25,854 bases of DNA from Candidatus Zixiibacteriota bacterium (GCA_022614805.1 JAKEHY010000034.1:1-25854), one strand, 5' to 3'. Numbered from the stretch's first letter, positions 1 through 7,375 are shown. Program-made: numbers and translations. Notes: generated from the sequence alone by a model not told the origin.

Positions 1-2
1 CG

Positions 3-86
3 CACAGCGCGCTGGGGATGAAGTCTCCCACGCAGTTCTATGCCGATTGGTTGTCAAAAATCAAGAGAATGCCTGTCCAAAATTAG
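3..86 (+). CDS. Transposase/integrase core C-terminal fragment (cut by window edge)
   Basis: The first 28 codons read HSALGMKSPTQFYADWL and then a short basic tail before TAG at 84-86. The HSALG..(S/T)P..F pattern is the usual C-terminal end of rve-type (DDE) integrase cores in IS3/IS481-like transposases, just after the catalytic Glu region. Only the tail is inside the window, so whether the element is complete cannot be judged. It ends directly before an AT-richer gene pair and about 690 bp from a tRNA gene, which fits an accessory region. The family call rests on a short motif only. Confidence 0.55.
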   Translation, partial: HSALGMKSPTQFYADWLSKIKRMPVQN

Positions 87-101
87 GTGGGGCAGTACAA
101 C

Positions 102-473
102 ATGAAGATTAATAACGTCCTCTTCGAGTCAAAGTTAACGGAGAACAGTTTTACACAAAAGAGAAAGGATGTTGTAGAATCATACGATTGGTTTGATATT
201 GTATTTAACCGCCGATACTTACACCAAGACCAAACTCATTATGAAAACTATCAACTGATAAGAAATATATTGGCCGCTTACGAACATAATTGTTCATTTT
301 GTCTTTTGTGCGATGCGAGGAGGCCGGATTTGATCAGAGAATTTCACCTTACCGTTAGATGTATTAAAGACATCGACGTAAGGTCCAAATGTAATGTGGT
401 GTTCTGGCAAGAGATTGTAGAACGTGTAGAACCGGCTTTGCGCGCGTTTTTGTGCAAAAAGTATGGATTATAA
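102..473 (+). CDS. Hypothetical protein, AT-rich accessory gene
   Basis: A protein of about 123 residues that I do not recognise with confidence. I choose ATG at 102 over GTG at 87 because AGGTGGGG (85-92) lies about nine bases before it and serves as a ribosome binding site; the GTG would sit inside that site. The protein is soluble, with no signal peptide. The second half, with NILAAYEHNCSFCLLCDARR, RPDLIREF, VVFWQEIV and a KKYGL end, looks like the C-terminal part of some PD-(D/E)XK-like nuclease-related families, but this is memory of a pattern and weak. Its base composition is clearly AT-richer than the rest of the window, suggesting recent acquisition. The DUF2087 gene overlaps its 3' end by 11 bases. 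Confidence 0.55.
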   Translation: MKINNVLFESKLTENSFTQKRKDVVESYDWFDIVFNRRYLHQDQTHYENYQLIRNILAAYEHNCSFCLLCDARRPDLIREFHLTVRCIKDIDVRSKCNVVFWQEIVERVEPALRAFLCKKYGL

Positions 474-756
474 AGGCATGGGATTTGGTGCTGAGTTAAG
501 AGGTTTTTTAGACAAAGATTCCAAGCTCAAATCCTGGCCTTCGAGAAAAAACCGGGATAAACAGTTTTTGGTTCTGGAATACTTGGCCTCCAAATTCGAG
601 GCCGGGCGGGAATATTCGGAAAAAGAAGTAAACGAGATACTAAATTCGCATCACACCTTCGGCGACCCAGCGATGCTGCGAAGGGAGCTTTACATCGCTG
701 GTTTTTTAGACCGCACCCTCGATGGCAGCCGCTATCGGCTCAGTAATAAAGTTTGA
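463..756 (+). CDS. DUF2087 domain protein
   Basis: A 97-residue protein matching the DUF2087 pattern: a DKDSKLKSWPSRKNRDKQ lead, a helix ending LVLEYLASKFEAGREY, then SEKEVNEILNSHH, and RRELYIAGFLDRT before a final DGSRYRL strand. The domain is a small winged-helix-like module often found alone or at the C-terminus of transcriptional regulators, so DNA binding is possible but not shown. The start at 463 overlaps the upstream gene by 11 bases; ATG at 478 is an alternative, and neither has a clear ribosome binding site. It ends 17 bases from the 3' end of the convergent tRNA-Ser gene. Confidence 0.75.
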   Translation: MDYKGMGFGAELRGFLDKDSKLKSWPSRKNRDKQFLVLEYLASKFEAGREYSEKEVNEILNSHHTFGDPAMLRRELYIAGFLDRTLDGSRYRLSNKV

Positions 757-773
757 CTCATCGTGTAAATAAG

Positions 774-865
774 CGGAGAGACTGGGATTCGAACCCAGGA
801 GGGCGCTTTTTAAACGCCCTACACGCTCTCCAGGCGTGCTCCTTCAACCGCTCGGACATCTCTCC
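774..865 (-). tRNA. tRNA-Ser (anticodon GGA)
   Basis: On the minus strand a 92-nt cloverleaf can be drawn: acceptor GGAGAGA pairs with TCTCTCC, followed by discriminator G at 774. The anticodon stem CACGC/GCGTG encloses CTGGAGA, giving anticodon GGA (reads UCC/UCU). The long variable arm with stem AGGGCG/CGCCCT is diagnostic of class II tRNAs such as Ser. The T-arm GGGTTCGAATCC is intact. CCA is not encoded. No T-rich terminator is visible past the 3' end; instead the DUF2087 gene starts converging after 17 bases. Confidence 0.96.
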
Positions 866-877
866 GGTTTCGGTCAA

Positions 878-905
878 AATATACTTTTTAGCATCTGAAA
901 ATCAA
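878..905 (-). promoter_or_regulatory. Sigma-70 type promoter of tRNA-Ser
   Basis: Reading the minus strand, TTGATT (905-900), a 16-base spacer and TATATT (883-878) place the start of transcription near 871, about six bases before the mature tRNA 5' end at 865. Confidence 0.55.
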
Positions 906-924
906 AGATAGAATCAGCCAATAA

Positions 925-1019
925 TGTCATTCCGAGCGGAGCAAGGAATCTGGGCGGGGAACGGTGAAGGCACGCCTTTCCCCCCTCTACCCAGATGTCT
1001 CACTTCGTTCGACATGACA
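925..1019. repeat. MITE-like intergenic repeat with imperfect inverted ends, copy 1
   Basis: The left end reads TGTCATTCCGAGCGGAGCAA and then GGAATCTGGG. The right end, read on the minus strand, is TGTCATGTCGAACGAAGTGA and then GACATCTGGG. The two ends are imperfect inverted repeats of about 30 bases around a GC-rich centre of about 35 bases. A second element of the same build is at 19231-19337, with the arms in the other order. Confidence 0.7.
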
Positions 1020-1032
1020 AAAAGGGGACAAT

Positions 1033-1062
1033 AAAAAAACCGGCCCACCAGGGCCGGTTTTT
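1033..1062 (-). terminator. Rho-independent terminator after VIT/VWA gene
   Basis: A perfect 7-bp stem CCGGCCC/GGGCCGG (1040-1046 with 1051-1057) and ACCA loop. On the minus strand seven T follow the stem, making it a terminator for the VIT/VWA gene whose stop is 19 bases away. Five T on the plus side make it potentially bidirectional. Confidence 0.85.
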
Positions 1063-1080
1063 GGTCGGACTTCCCTCCCG

Positions 1081-3249
1081 CTACCGGAAGTAGCGGTTCA
1101 ATTCCTCTTCCGTCAATTTTTCCTTTCCGTCCTCGGCAATCTCCACCGTCACCTTCCCTGCATCAAAACTGACCTGTTTCCCCAGCGCCACGTACTTGCC
1201 GAACTCCGGTTTGACCTTCAGCATCGCAAAGTAGGCGGGGGAGAAGGGCTTGATTTTCACCACCGGTTTTTTATCGTCCCGGTCGGCTTCCACCCATCTC
1301 TCGTTTTGCCGAAAGAAGGTCTTGCCGCCCGCATTGGTTAACGCCCGAACTCCGCTTGCGTTATTGCCGTATTGGGCGTCAAAACCTCCGTTAAGAGTGA
1401 GTGCCCCCTTCGCTTCATTTGCCATTTTGCTTGCCGCCACGGCTTGACGACCAGCCGGGGCCGACATATCGGCCGCTTCGCGGCGGAATTGTTCCGCAGC
1501 TTGAGCCAAAGGTGTGGCCGGGTCAACCTTGACCAGAAAGGAGGTGTACTGGTTGATGATACCGTATTTTTTGGACAGCGTGATGATTTCATCCACCACT
1601 TCCTGCGACTGGCCGGAGAGCCGAACCTGGTCAATCAAGTGCCCCACCCGGCGGGTGGCCCAGATTTTGGGAATCGATTTTTCCCAACCATTTTGGACCG
1701 AAAAATCAGCCGGAAACTCAAATACGGTCCGTTCACCGTTCAATTCGCCGGTCAGAGTGACAGATGTTTTCCCCGAGCCATTGAATTTGCCCACCACCAC
1801 CAGCTGCGAACCGGCGAAAAGGTCGGGTAAATCGTTGGGATAGGCGGCAAAGGTTCTGACCGAGCCGAAATCCAACTTCAAATTTGCCAGAACCGGCGCG
1901 GAGATTTTCTTGTAGAAGTTGGAGACTTTGACCTCGATGTTCTCGGTCGGTACCACGTAATCCGAAGCGCCGGAGTTTTGCTCCGCCAGCTTGTCCAATA
2001 GATGGGTGTTCACGTCAAAGCCCACGCCGAAATCGAAGATTTTTACCTTGGTGTCGTTGGCCCGTTTGGCCATTGTTAGAATTTCATCGACATTGGTGAT
2101 TCCGACCGTCGGCAGTCCGTCGGTCAGGAATATGGCATAGTTCAAACGGCCGCTTGCAAGCTGGCTCAACCCAGCCTCCAGCGCCCCGGCTATGTTGGTG
2201 CCCCCTTCGGCTTCGATTAATTCCACGAACTGTTCGGCTTCCCGAAGATTACCGGATGTGGCCGGTTTCGTTCCTTCGGCAAAGAGGCGCACCTGGTCGT
2301 CAAAATCGACGATGTTGAACCGGTCGCCCGGATTCAAGCTGTGCAGGCAGAAAAGGAGGGCTTCCTTGGCCTGTTTCATTTTATCCCCCCTCATACTGCC
2401 GGAGCTGTCGAGAATGAAAAGGATGTCTTTGGTCAGGGTTTTAGTCGCTGACGGTTTGACCTCCGGCGAAATCAAGGCCATAAAATAGTTTTCACCGTCC
2501 TGCCGGTCGGTCAAAAGGGAAAAGGCAATATCCTTCGGGCTGACGGCATAGTACAAAACAAAATCGCCGCCCACTTCTCTCGCATTATCCACCCAGTCAA
2601 TTTTGGCTGATTTTTCTCCGCTTCGGTCGATTCTGACTTCGTGCGAAGGGGAATAGATGTTTTTCAGGGGGACGTTGGAATTCAACTGCATCTGCAGGCT
2701 GATGTTGTTGACGCCGGTTGGGACCATTTCCTCCCGGCCGAAGTTGTACTTGTATTCAAAAAGCCCGGCAAACGGTTTCAAAACCTGGCTGTAGGAGAGC
2801 TTGATTTTGGCTTCGCCGTTGGCGGGAATGGGGAAGATGCGCGCCCGAAAAAGCCCGCAGCCGGCGAACTCCAGCAAGGCCGGGTCGTTCATCTGGCGCA
2901 CGATTCCCTCGTAAATCCGGCGGGCCTCGTTGGCTTCCAAAACCTCCCCCGGCACTTCCTCGCCGTTCACATACAGGTAAAATTTGGAAATCGATGCCCC
3001 TTCCGGAACGGGAAAAAGATAGATTCCCTCCAGCATCCGCGGGAAGCTGTTTTGATATACCTGCTCCACGGTCGTGGTCGCCAGCTGGCCGGTGATTTTC
3101 ACCCGCACGTCATAATCCTTGATGGAAAGATGATGCGGATAGGGCACCGGCATCGGTATGGGCCTTGGCGGAGGGACTATTACGATTCGGGCCTGGGTCT
3201 GGAAAAAAACGGTCAGTAAAACCGCTGCGGTCAGGAAGAGCTTTTTCAT
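1081..3249 (-). CDS. Secreted VIT and von Willebrand A domain protein
   Basis: A 722-residue exported protein. Residues 1-20 are a signal peptide (MKKLFLTAAVLLTVFFQTQA), followed by a proline-rich linker. Residues 38-160 form a VIT domain (vault/inter-alpha-trypsin) with the typical LEGIYLFPVPEGASISKF stretch. Residues about 274-440 form a VWA domain with an intact MIDAS metal site: DSSGS at 281-285 and FLTDG near 375. Such proteins usually act in metal-dependent adhesion or protein assembly at the envelope; the ligand is unknown. No C-terminal membrane anchor is seen. The ribosome binding site AAAGGAG sits six bases before ATG. It is the third gene of an ECF sigma/anti-sigma operon, 52 bases after the anti-sigma gene, with its own ECF-type promoter and an SD-covering inverted repeat in that gap, and a terminator after it. 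It is probably an output of the sigma factor. Confidence 0.93.
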   Translation of the reverse strand: MKKLFLTAAVLLTVFFQTQARIVIVPPPRPIPMPVPYPHHLSIKDYDVRVKITGQLATTTVEQVYQNSFPRMLEGIYLFPVPEGASISKFYLYVNGEEVPGEVLEANEARRIYEGIVRQMNDPALLEFAGCGLFRARIFPIPANGEAKIKLSYSQVLKPFAGLFEYKYNFGREEMVPTGVNNISLQMQLNSNVPLKNIYSPSHEVRIDRSGEKSAKIDWVDNAREVGGDFVLYYAVSPKDIAFSLLTDRQDGENYFMALISPEVKPSATKTLTKDILFILDSSGSMRGDKMKQAKEALLFCLHSLNPGDRFNIVDFDDQVRLFAEGTKPATSGNLREAEQFVELIEAEGGTNIAGALEAGLSQLASGRLNYAIFLTDGLPTVGITNVDEILTMAKRANDTKVKIFDFGVGFDVNTHLLDKLAEQNSGASDYVVPTENIEVKVSNFYKKISAPVLANLKLDFGSVRTFAAYPNDLPDLFAGSQLVVVGKFNGSGKTSVTLTGELNGERTVFEFPADFSVQNGWEKSIPKIWATRRVGHLIDQVRLSGQSQEVVDEIITLSKKYGIINQYTSFLVKVDPATPLAQAAEQFRREAADMSAPAGRQAVAASKMANEAKGALTLNGGFDAQYGNNASGVRALTNAGGKTFFRQNERWVEADRDDKKPVVKIKPFSPAYFAMLKVKPEFGKYVALGKQVSFDAGKVTVEIAEDGKEKLTEEELNRYFR

Positions 3250-3290
3250 AGTTTCTCCTTTCTCTATTCTGAATACTCAAAGGAGAAACT
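3250..3290 (-). promoter_or_regulatory. Shine-Dalgarno-sequestering inverted repeat
   Basis: AGTTTCTCCTTT and AAAGGAGAAACT (plus-strand 3250-3261 and 3279-3290) are perfect 12-base inverted repeats with a 17-base loop. In mRNA read from the sigma/anti-sigma genes the 3' arm contains the AAAGGAG ribosome binding site and ends at the ATG of the VIT/VWA gene, so translation should be blocked. Transcripts from the internal promoter at 3271-3298 would start near 3264 and lack the 5' arm. Confidence 0.7.
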
Positions 3291-3298
3291 TTTATTCC
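3271..3298 (-). promoter_or_regulatory. ECF-type promoter of VIT/VWA gene
   Basis: On the minus strand GGAATA (3298-3293), 16 bases, GTATTC (3276-3271). The nine bases GGAATAAAA, the inner TCT and the GTATT match the copy upstream of the sigma gene (5208-5235) at identical spacing. Predicted start near 3264, leaving about 14 bases of leader that keep the ribosome binding site. Confidence 0.6.
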
Positions 3299-3301
3299 TA
3301 G

Positions 3302-4639
3302 CTATTTTTTAAGCTTTTTCAACTCGGCCTGGATTTGCAAAAGCCTTTGGCGGGTGGAATCGGAAAGCTCTTTTTTCAAGAATTCATCAAGTCGTGTGTT
3401 AGCCATTTTGGCTTCATCTGAATTAGGTAAATGGCGGTTGAGGAAAAGGTAATGACCTCCAATGAAAATATAGAGCGTTTCTTCGCAGCTTTTGGCAAAG
3501 ACAAGAACTGGGTCTTCGCCTCCTTTTGAAATCAATTCACGAATTCCAGGGATTACGTTTGTCGTATCACTTGAAGACGAGGGAGGTGCACTCGCGGATA
3601 CACGTTCCTTCGTAGCGGGTTTGGGTGAAGTCGTGCTTGGCCTATCCGCTCCTGACACAATTACACCACGTTGTAACCTTAAAAGCTCTTCTACATAAAT
3701 TTTATGCAGTTTTATTGCCTCTGAGGTCAGTTTTTCAATGATTGAGTTTTGCGTATCCTTATCAACCATATCCCCGTTTTCTCGACCTCGAATTTGAATT
3801 CTGTCATCTTTTATTGTGACCCCTTGCTGTAGCTTAAGCAAGCTGTTTGCGTTTTGACTTGGAGATTTTTCAATCTCCTCTGCCGCGACTTTAACCTGCG
3901 AAGTGGCAACTTCCTTGCGAATTTCAGCTTTCTTTCCAGCGGTTCCGAGAACCGTGTCTCCTCTAATAGCTTCATCCCGCTCCGCATAAGCCGCTAAAGA
4001 GGGCTCTTCGTTCGATTTTTGCCCTTCAGGGGTAGCTAACGCTCTTCCGAGCGGAACCGAAGCAGCCGCAGCATTTTCAGCCGGTTTCTTGGAAAGTATG
4101 GCCGTTGGCCTTTCACGCGCAGGCTGATCGAGTCGTTTGTCTTCGACAAGGCCGATTTCTTTGTTCTTTTCTGCCGTCTGAAACTCCGACTCATCTTTTG
4201 CCTGTACTTGAACGGAATCGACTTTTCCTTCTTGAGCCAGCGTTTCCGGTTCAAATACCGGCGGGCGGAAGGTTTCCTTCTTCCATTGGTCCAGACTGAC
4301 AAAGGTCAGAAGAATGATTACCGCCACGCTCCCGGCTATGGCCAGCTTGCCGGTGGTAGGTCGAAAAAAACTCTCCAGCGCTTCCAGCCAAGCCGGGGAA
4401 GTCTTTTGTCTTTCGCGGATGGCCAGCTTGTTCTGCACCCGGCTGGCAAAGTTCTCCCAATACGCTTCCGAAAGCTGGGGCGCCGAGATTTTCTTGGCCA
4501 CGGCCTCCACCCGGGCAAATTCCTCCAGTTTCGCTGCGCAGGCCTCGCAGGTTTTCAAATGTTCCTCCAGCTTGGCCCGCTTGTCGTCGGAAAGCAGCCC
4601 ATCCAGATAGGCGGAAAGCCATTCGACGTTACACTTCAT
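3302..4639 (-). CDS. Membrane-anchored ZAS anti-sigma factor with large periplasmic domain
   Basis: A 445-residue protein. The N-terminus is a zinc-finger anti-sigma (ZAS, zf-HC2) domain with Cys3, His27, Cys31 and Cys34 (HxxxCxxC), which in this family binds the cognate ECF sigma factor in the cytoplasm. One membrane segment spans about 98-116. The remaining 330 residues would be periplasmic: a charged Lys/Glu-rich stretch, then residues about 240-292 (VATSQ, AAEEIE, LLKLQQGV, IRGREN) that resemble the plug of TonB-dependent receptors, with a weak second echo EELLRLQRGVIVSG at 318-330, and a helical C-terminus. This is far longer than simple anti-sigma factors. The start codon lies inside the end of the sigma gene (11-base overlap), so translation is probably coupled. 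The signal sensed is unknown. Confidence 0.88.
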   Translation of the reverse strand: MKCNVEWLSAYLDGLLSDDKRAKLEEHLKTCEACAAKLEEFARVEAVAKKISAPQLSEAYWENFASRVQNKLAIRERQKTSPAWLEALESFFRPTTGKLAIAGSVAVIILLTFVSLDQWKKETFRPPVFEPETLAQEGKVDSVQVQAKDESEFQTAEKNKEIGLVEDKRLDQPARERPTAILSKKPAENAAAASVPLGRALATPEGQKSNEEPSLAAYAERDEAIRGDTVLGTAGKKAEIRKEVATSQVKVAAEEIEKSPSQNANSLLKLQQGVTIKDDRIQIRGRENGDMVDKDTQNSIIEKLTSEAIKLHKIYVEELLRLQRGVIVSGADRPSTTSPKPATKERVSASAPPSSSSDTTNVIPGIRELISKGGEDPVLVFAKSCEETLYIFIGGHYLFLNRHLPNSDEAKMANTRLDEFLKKELSDSTRQRLLQIQAELKKLKK

Positions 4640-5198
4640 CGGCGGCCTCCTTTTTCGTCAACGCCTGCGCCAGCTTTTGCCGGGCACGGGCCAGACGGGA
4701 TAAAACCGTGCCAAGGGGAATTTCCAGCGTCCTGGCAATCTCCTCGCAGCTTAAATTTTCGTAAAACTTCAAAACCACCACTGCCTTGTAATCCGGCGAA
4801 AGGCGGTCGATTTCGCCTTCGAGCTTGGTTAAGTTTTTTTCCTCGGCGGTGGAAATCGATTCCGGGAAAATCCCCTGTTGCTCCAGCATTTGCTCCCAAT
4901 TTTCCGTGCGGCTTTCGTACAGCGTCAGCTTCTGGCGGCGGTGATAGTTGATGGAAAGATTCATACAAATCCGGTAGACATAGGTGTAAAAAGGGTAGTT
5001 TTCCTTAAAGCGCCCCAGCGCCTGGTAGGTTCTAATGAATGTCTCCTGGGCCAAATCATCGGCGGCATCCTTATCCTTGGTCATCCGATACGCCAGATAG
5101 AAAATCTTTTTCTGATAGCGAACCACCAGTTGGCGAAAGGCATTTTCGTTGCCGGCCTTGGCCTTTGCAATCAGTTCGCTGTCGGTGGCGTTTTCCAT
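4629..5198 (-). CDS. ECF RNA polymerase sigma factor (module 1)
   Basis: A sigma-70 family ECF factor of 189 residues from the start chosen here. Region 2 contains YQKKIFYLAYRMTKD, then DAADDLAQETFIRTY and the FYTYVYRICMN core. Region 4 has LSPDYKAVVVLKFYENLS, then CEEIARTLEIPLGTVLSRLA, the helix-turn-helix that reads the -35 box. I prefer ATG at 5198 (MENATDSEL). The upstream ATG at 5216 would lie inside the predicted ECF promoter, and the likely transcription start near 5201 leaves almost no leader; no ribosome binding site is present. The gene overlaps the anti-sigma gene by 11 bases and heads a three-gene operon. It probably recognises GGAATAAAA/GTATT-type promoters, present upstream of itself and of the VIT/VWA gene. 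Confidence 0.93.
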   Translation of the reverse strand: MENATDSELIAKAKAGNENAFRQLVVRYQKKIFYLAYRMTKDKDAADDLAQETFIRTYQALGRFKENYPFYTYVYRICMNLSINYHRRQKLTLYESRTENWEQMLEQQGIFPESISTAEEKNLTKLEGEIDRLSPDYKAVVVLKFYENLSCEEIARTLEIPLGTVLSRLARARQKLAQALTKKEAADEV

Positions 5199-5207
5199 CC
5201 GCATATA

Positions 5208-5235
5208 TAATACCATCGGAAGATAGTTTTATTCC
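5208..5235 (-). promoter_or_regulatory. ECF-type autoregulatory promoter of sigma factor 1
   Basis: On the minus strand GGAATA (5235-5230), 16 bases, GTATTA (5213-5208). It matches the element upstream of the VIT/VWA gene in both boxes and spacing. ECF factors commonly recognise a GGAA-type -35 box and activate their own gene. Predicted start near 5201, three bases before the chosen ATG. Confidence 0.6.
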
Positions 5236-5313
5236 GCCCGCCCGGAAAGATTTTGTCGTCCCAATTTAATATATTCCAACAGGTTATGTCTTGCGCGTCT
5301 GAGCCCGCCCACA

Positions 5314-5342
5314 TTGACATCTTTTTTCGGATTATCGATACT
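5314..5342 (+). promoter_or_regulatory. Sigma-70 type promoter of M28 peptidase gene
   Basis: A consensus TTGACA (5314-5319), a 17-base spacer and GATACT (5337-5342). Transcription would start near 5349, giving a leader of about 40 bases with AAGGAG before ATG 5388. Confidence 0.6.
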
Positions 5343-5387
5343 GCTTTTGGTATGCGCTTGCAATTCAAACTTCATCAAGGAGAAAAA

Positions 5388-7232
5388 ATGACGACCCGTC
5401 TGTTTGCTCGAATCTTTCTGGTGGCTTTTGTTTTCCTTATTGCCACAAGCCCGCTTTCGTGGGCGCATAAGGACCCGATTGCCACCATCCGCGAAGATGA
5501 TGTCATCCGCCACATTCAGGTCTTGGCCTCGGATTCGCTCGAAGGCCGCCGCTCCGGCGAGCCGGGATGCGCCAAGGCAGCCGCCTACATCGAGTCGGAG
5601 TTCAAACGATTCGGGCTTTTGCCCGGCGGGGTAAACGGGACTTTCCGTCAGCCTTTCGACGTGGTCGCCGCCTCTGAACTGGGAGACAAAAATTACCTGA
5701 AAATCGACGGCGTGGAGCTGTCCATCCGCGAAAAATGGATGCCTTTATCCTACACCCAAACGGGGGAAGCAGAAGGGCAACTGGTTTTCGCCGGCTTCGG
5801 CATCACCGCGCCGGACTTTGACTACGACGACTATGCCGGTTTGGACGTGAAAGGGAAAATTGTTCTGCTTATGAAGTACGGCCCGGAAGGTGAAGACCCC
5901 CAAAACCGCTACAACCGCTTTTTCGCCATCCGTTACAAGGCGATGAACGCCCGCGAGCACGGCGCTTTGGGCGTCCTCGTGGCCGCTTCCGAAGATACCT
6001 TTTCCTACGATGCCGTTTCCCGCCTGCGCCACGACTGGGCTCCGGGGGACGCCGGTATTTTGGTCGCCGGAGTCGATTTGGCGGCGGCCAATTCGATTGT
6101 CGAAAAGGGAGGCAGAGGGACCTTGGACAAAATCGCCATCGGCATTGCCCACAGTTCCAAGCCGAACTCGTTTGAGCTTTCGGTCGAGGTGAAATTCGCT
6201 ACCTCTGTCAAAAAACGGCTGACCAAAACGGATAACGTCATCGGCCTGCTGCCGGGCGACGATCCGAAGGTGGGGAGTGAAGTGGTGGTAATCGGTGCGC
6301 ACTACGACCATTTGGGCCGCGGCGGGCCGGAAAGTTTGTCCCCCAAGGAAGAAGGGGAAGTGCACCACGGCGCGGATGACAACGCTTCCGGCACGGCAGG
6401 GCTTCTGGAGTTGGCAGAAGCGTTTGCTTACGACAAATTTCAAAAGACAGCCATAGCCCTCCTGGGCCCAGTTTTGAAACGTTCCGTTCTTTTCATTGCC
6501 TTCTCTGGCGAGGAGGAGGGGACTTTGGGTTCGAGTTTCTTCGTCAAAAACCCGACCGTACCTTTCGAAAAGATTACGGCAATGGTCAATATGGATATGA
6601 TTGGACGAATGAAGGATTCCACCATCATTGTCCAGGGGGCTGGCACTTCCCCCATCTGGAAGGAGCTGGTAAGTGGAGTGAACAAAGAAATTGGCCTGAA
6701 GGTCAAATTCACCGACGACGGTTACGGCCCCTCCGACCATTCCCCGTTTTACGCCAAGGAAAAACCTGTTTTGTTTTTCTTTTCCGGCAGCCATTCGGAC
6801 TACCACAAGCCCTCGGACACCTGGGATAAAATCAATGCTTCAGGCGAAGAACAAATTCTGATGCTGGCCTATCGTACAATCGATGAGATCCAGTACCTCG
6901 ACACCCCTCCGGCCTACGTCCGCACCAAGGGGGACAGCGTTCGGATGGGCGGAGGGAGCGGGGAACTGCGGGCCTACTTGGGCACCATTCCGGATTATTC
7001 GGAGGAACTTGTTGGGGTCAAGCTTTCCGGCGTGCGGGAGGGTTCACCGGCGGAGAAAGCCGGTATCAAAGGAGGGGACGTCATCGTCCGCTTCGGCGGC
7101 AAGGAAATCCGCAACATTTACGATTATACTTACGCCCTGGGGGCTCACAAACCGGGGGAGAAAGTGGAAATCGGGCTTTTGCGGGAAGGCAAGCCGCTGA
7201 CGGTTTCTGTTCTGTTGGACCGGCGCCGATGA
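5388..7232 (+). CDS. Secreted M28 family metallo-aminopeptidase with PA and PDZ domains
   Basis: A 614-residue exported zinc peptidase. ATG 5388 is preceded by AAGGAG at a good distance and opens a clear signal peptide ending near SPLSWA; the frame is open further upstream, but that part holds the promoter. Residues about 125-240 fit a protease-associated (PA) insert. The M28 catalytic core follows, with the zinc and catalytic residues in order: His305 (GAHYDH), Asp330/331 (HHGADDNASG), Glu375/376 (FSGEEEG), Asp403 (NMDMIG) and His473 (SDYHKPSD). A PDZ domain occupies about 541-610 (GSPAEKAGIKGGDVIVRFGG). The family removes N-terminal residues from peptides, here in the periplasm or outside; the PDZ domain may hold substrate. 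It is transcribed divergently from ECF module 1 but has its own sigma-70 promoter. Confidence 0.95.
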   Translation: MTTRLFARIFLVAFVFLIATSPLSWAHKDPIATIREDDVIRHIQVLASDSLEGRRSGEPGCAKAAAYIESEFKRFGLLPGGVNGTFRQPFDVVAASELGDKNYLKIDGVELSIREKWMPLSYTQTGEAEGQLVFAGFGITAPDFDYDDYAGLDVKGKIVLLMKYGPEGEDPQNRYNRFFAIRYKAMNAREHGALGVLVAASEDTFSYDAVSRLRHDWAPGDAGILVAGVDLAAANSIVEKGGRGTLDKIAIGIAHSSKPNSFELSVEVKFATSVKKRLTKTDNVIGLLPGDDPKVGSEVVVIGAHYDHLGRGGPESLSPKEEGEVHHGADDNASGTAGLLELAEAFAYDKFQKTAIALLGPVLKRSVLFIAFSGEEEGTLGSSFFVKNPTVPFEKITAMVNMDMIGRMKDSTIIVQGAGTSPIWKELVSGVNKEIGLKVKFTDDGYGPSDHSPFYAKEKPVLFFFSGSHSDYHKPSDTWDKINASGEEQILMLAYRTIDEIQYLDTPPAYVRTKGDSVRMGGGSGELRAYLGTIPDYSEELVGVKLSGVREGSPAEKAGIKGGDVIVRFGGKEIRNIYDYTYALGAHKPGEKVEIGLLREGKPLTVSVLLDRRR

Positions 7233-7255
7233 CGCGTAGCGGCCTGTCCCGACTT

Positions 7256-7295
7256 ATTCCGAGCGTAACCGAGGAAGCGTAGTCGAGGGAAGGTT
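7256..7295. repeat. Single arm related to the GTCATTCCGAGCG repeat family
   Basis: ATTCCGAGCGTAACCGAGGA resembles one arm of the inverted elements at 925 and 19231 but has no matching partner arm nearby. It lies between the M28 stop codon and the YceI terminator. Confidence 0.3.
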
Positions 7296-7321
7296 TTCAG
7301 GCCTCCATATTTGCTGCAAAC

Positions 7322-7354
7322 AAAAAAACCGGGGCGCACTTCCGTGCACCCCGG
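7322..7354 (-). terminator. Rho-independent terminator after YceI gene
   Basis: An 11-bp stem with one mismatch (7329-7339 with 7344-7354), TTCC loop, and seven T on the minus strand. It ends the minus-strand transcript 22 bases after the YceI stop codon. Confidence 0.85.
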
Positions 7355-7375
7355 CGAAGTCTCATTAAAATCCGA

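Noticed and set aside
1372-1830. Plus-strand frames within the VIT/VWA region
   Set aside because: Shadows of the 722-residue gene, which has a signal peptide, ribosome binding site and intact MIDAS motif.
4208-4951. 247-codon open frame on the plus strand
   Set aside because: Antisense to the overlapping sigma and anti-sigma genes; the product is rich in Gly, Arg and Pro without domain features.
5745-6806. 353-codon open frame on the minus strand
   Set aside because: It lies wholly opposite the M28 peptidase gene, whose catalytic motifs are complete; the product is low-complexity and matches no family.
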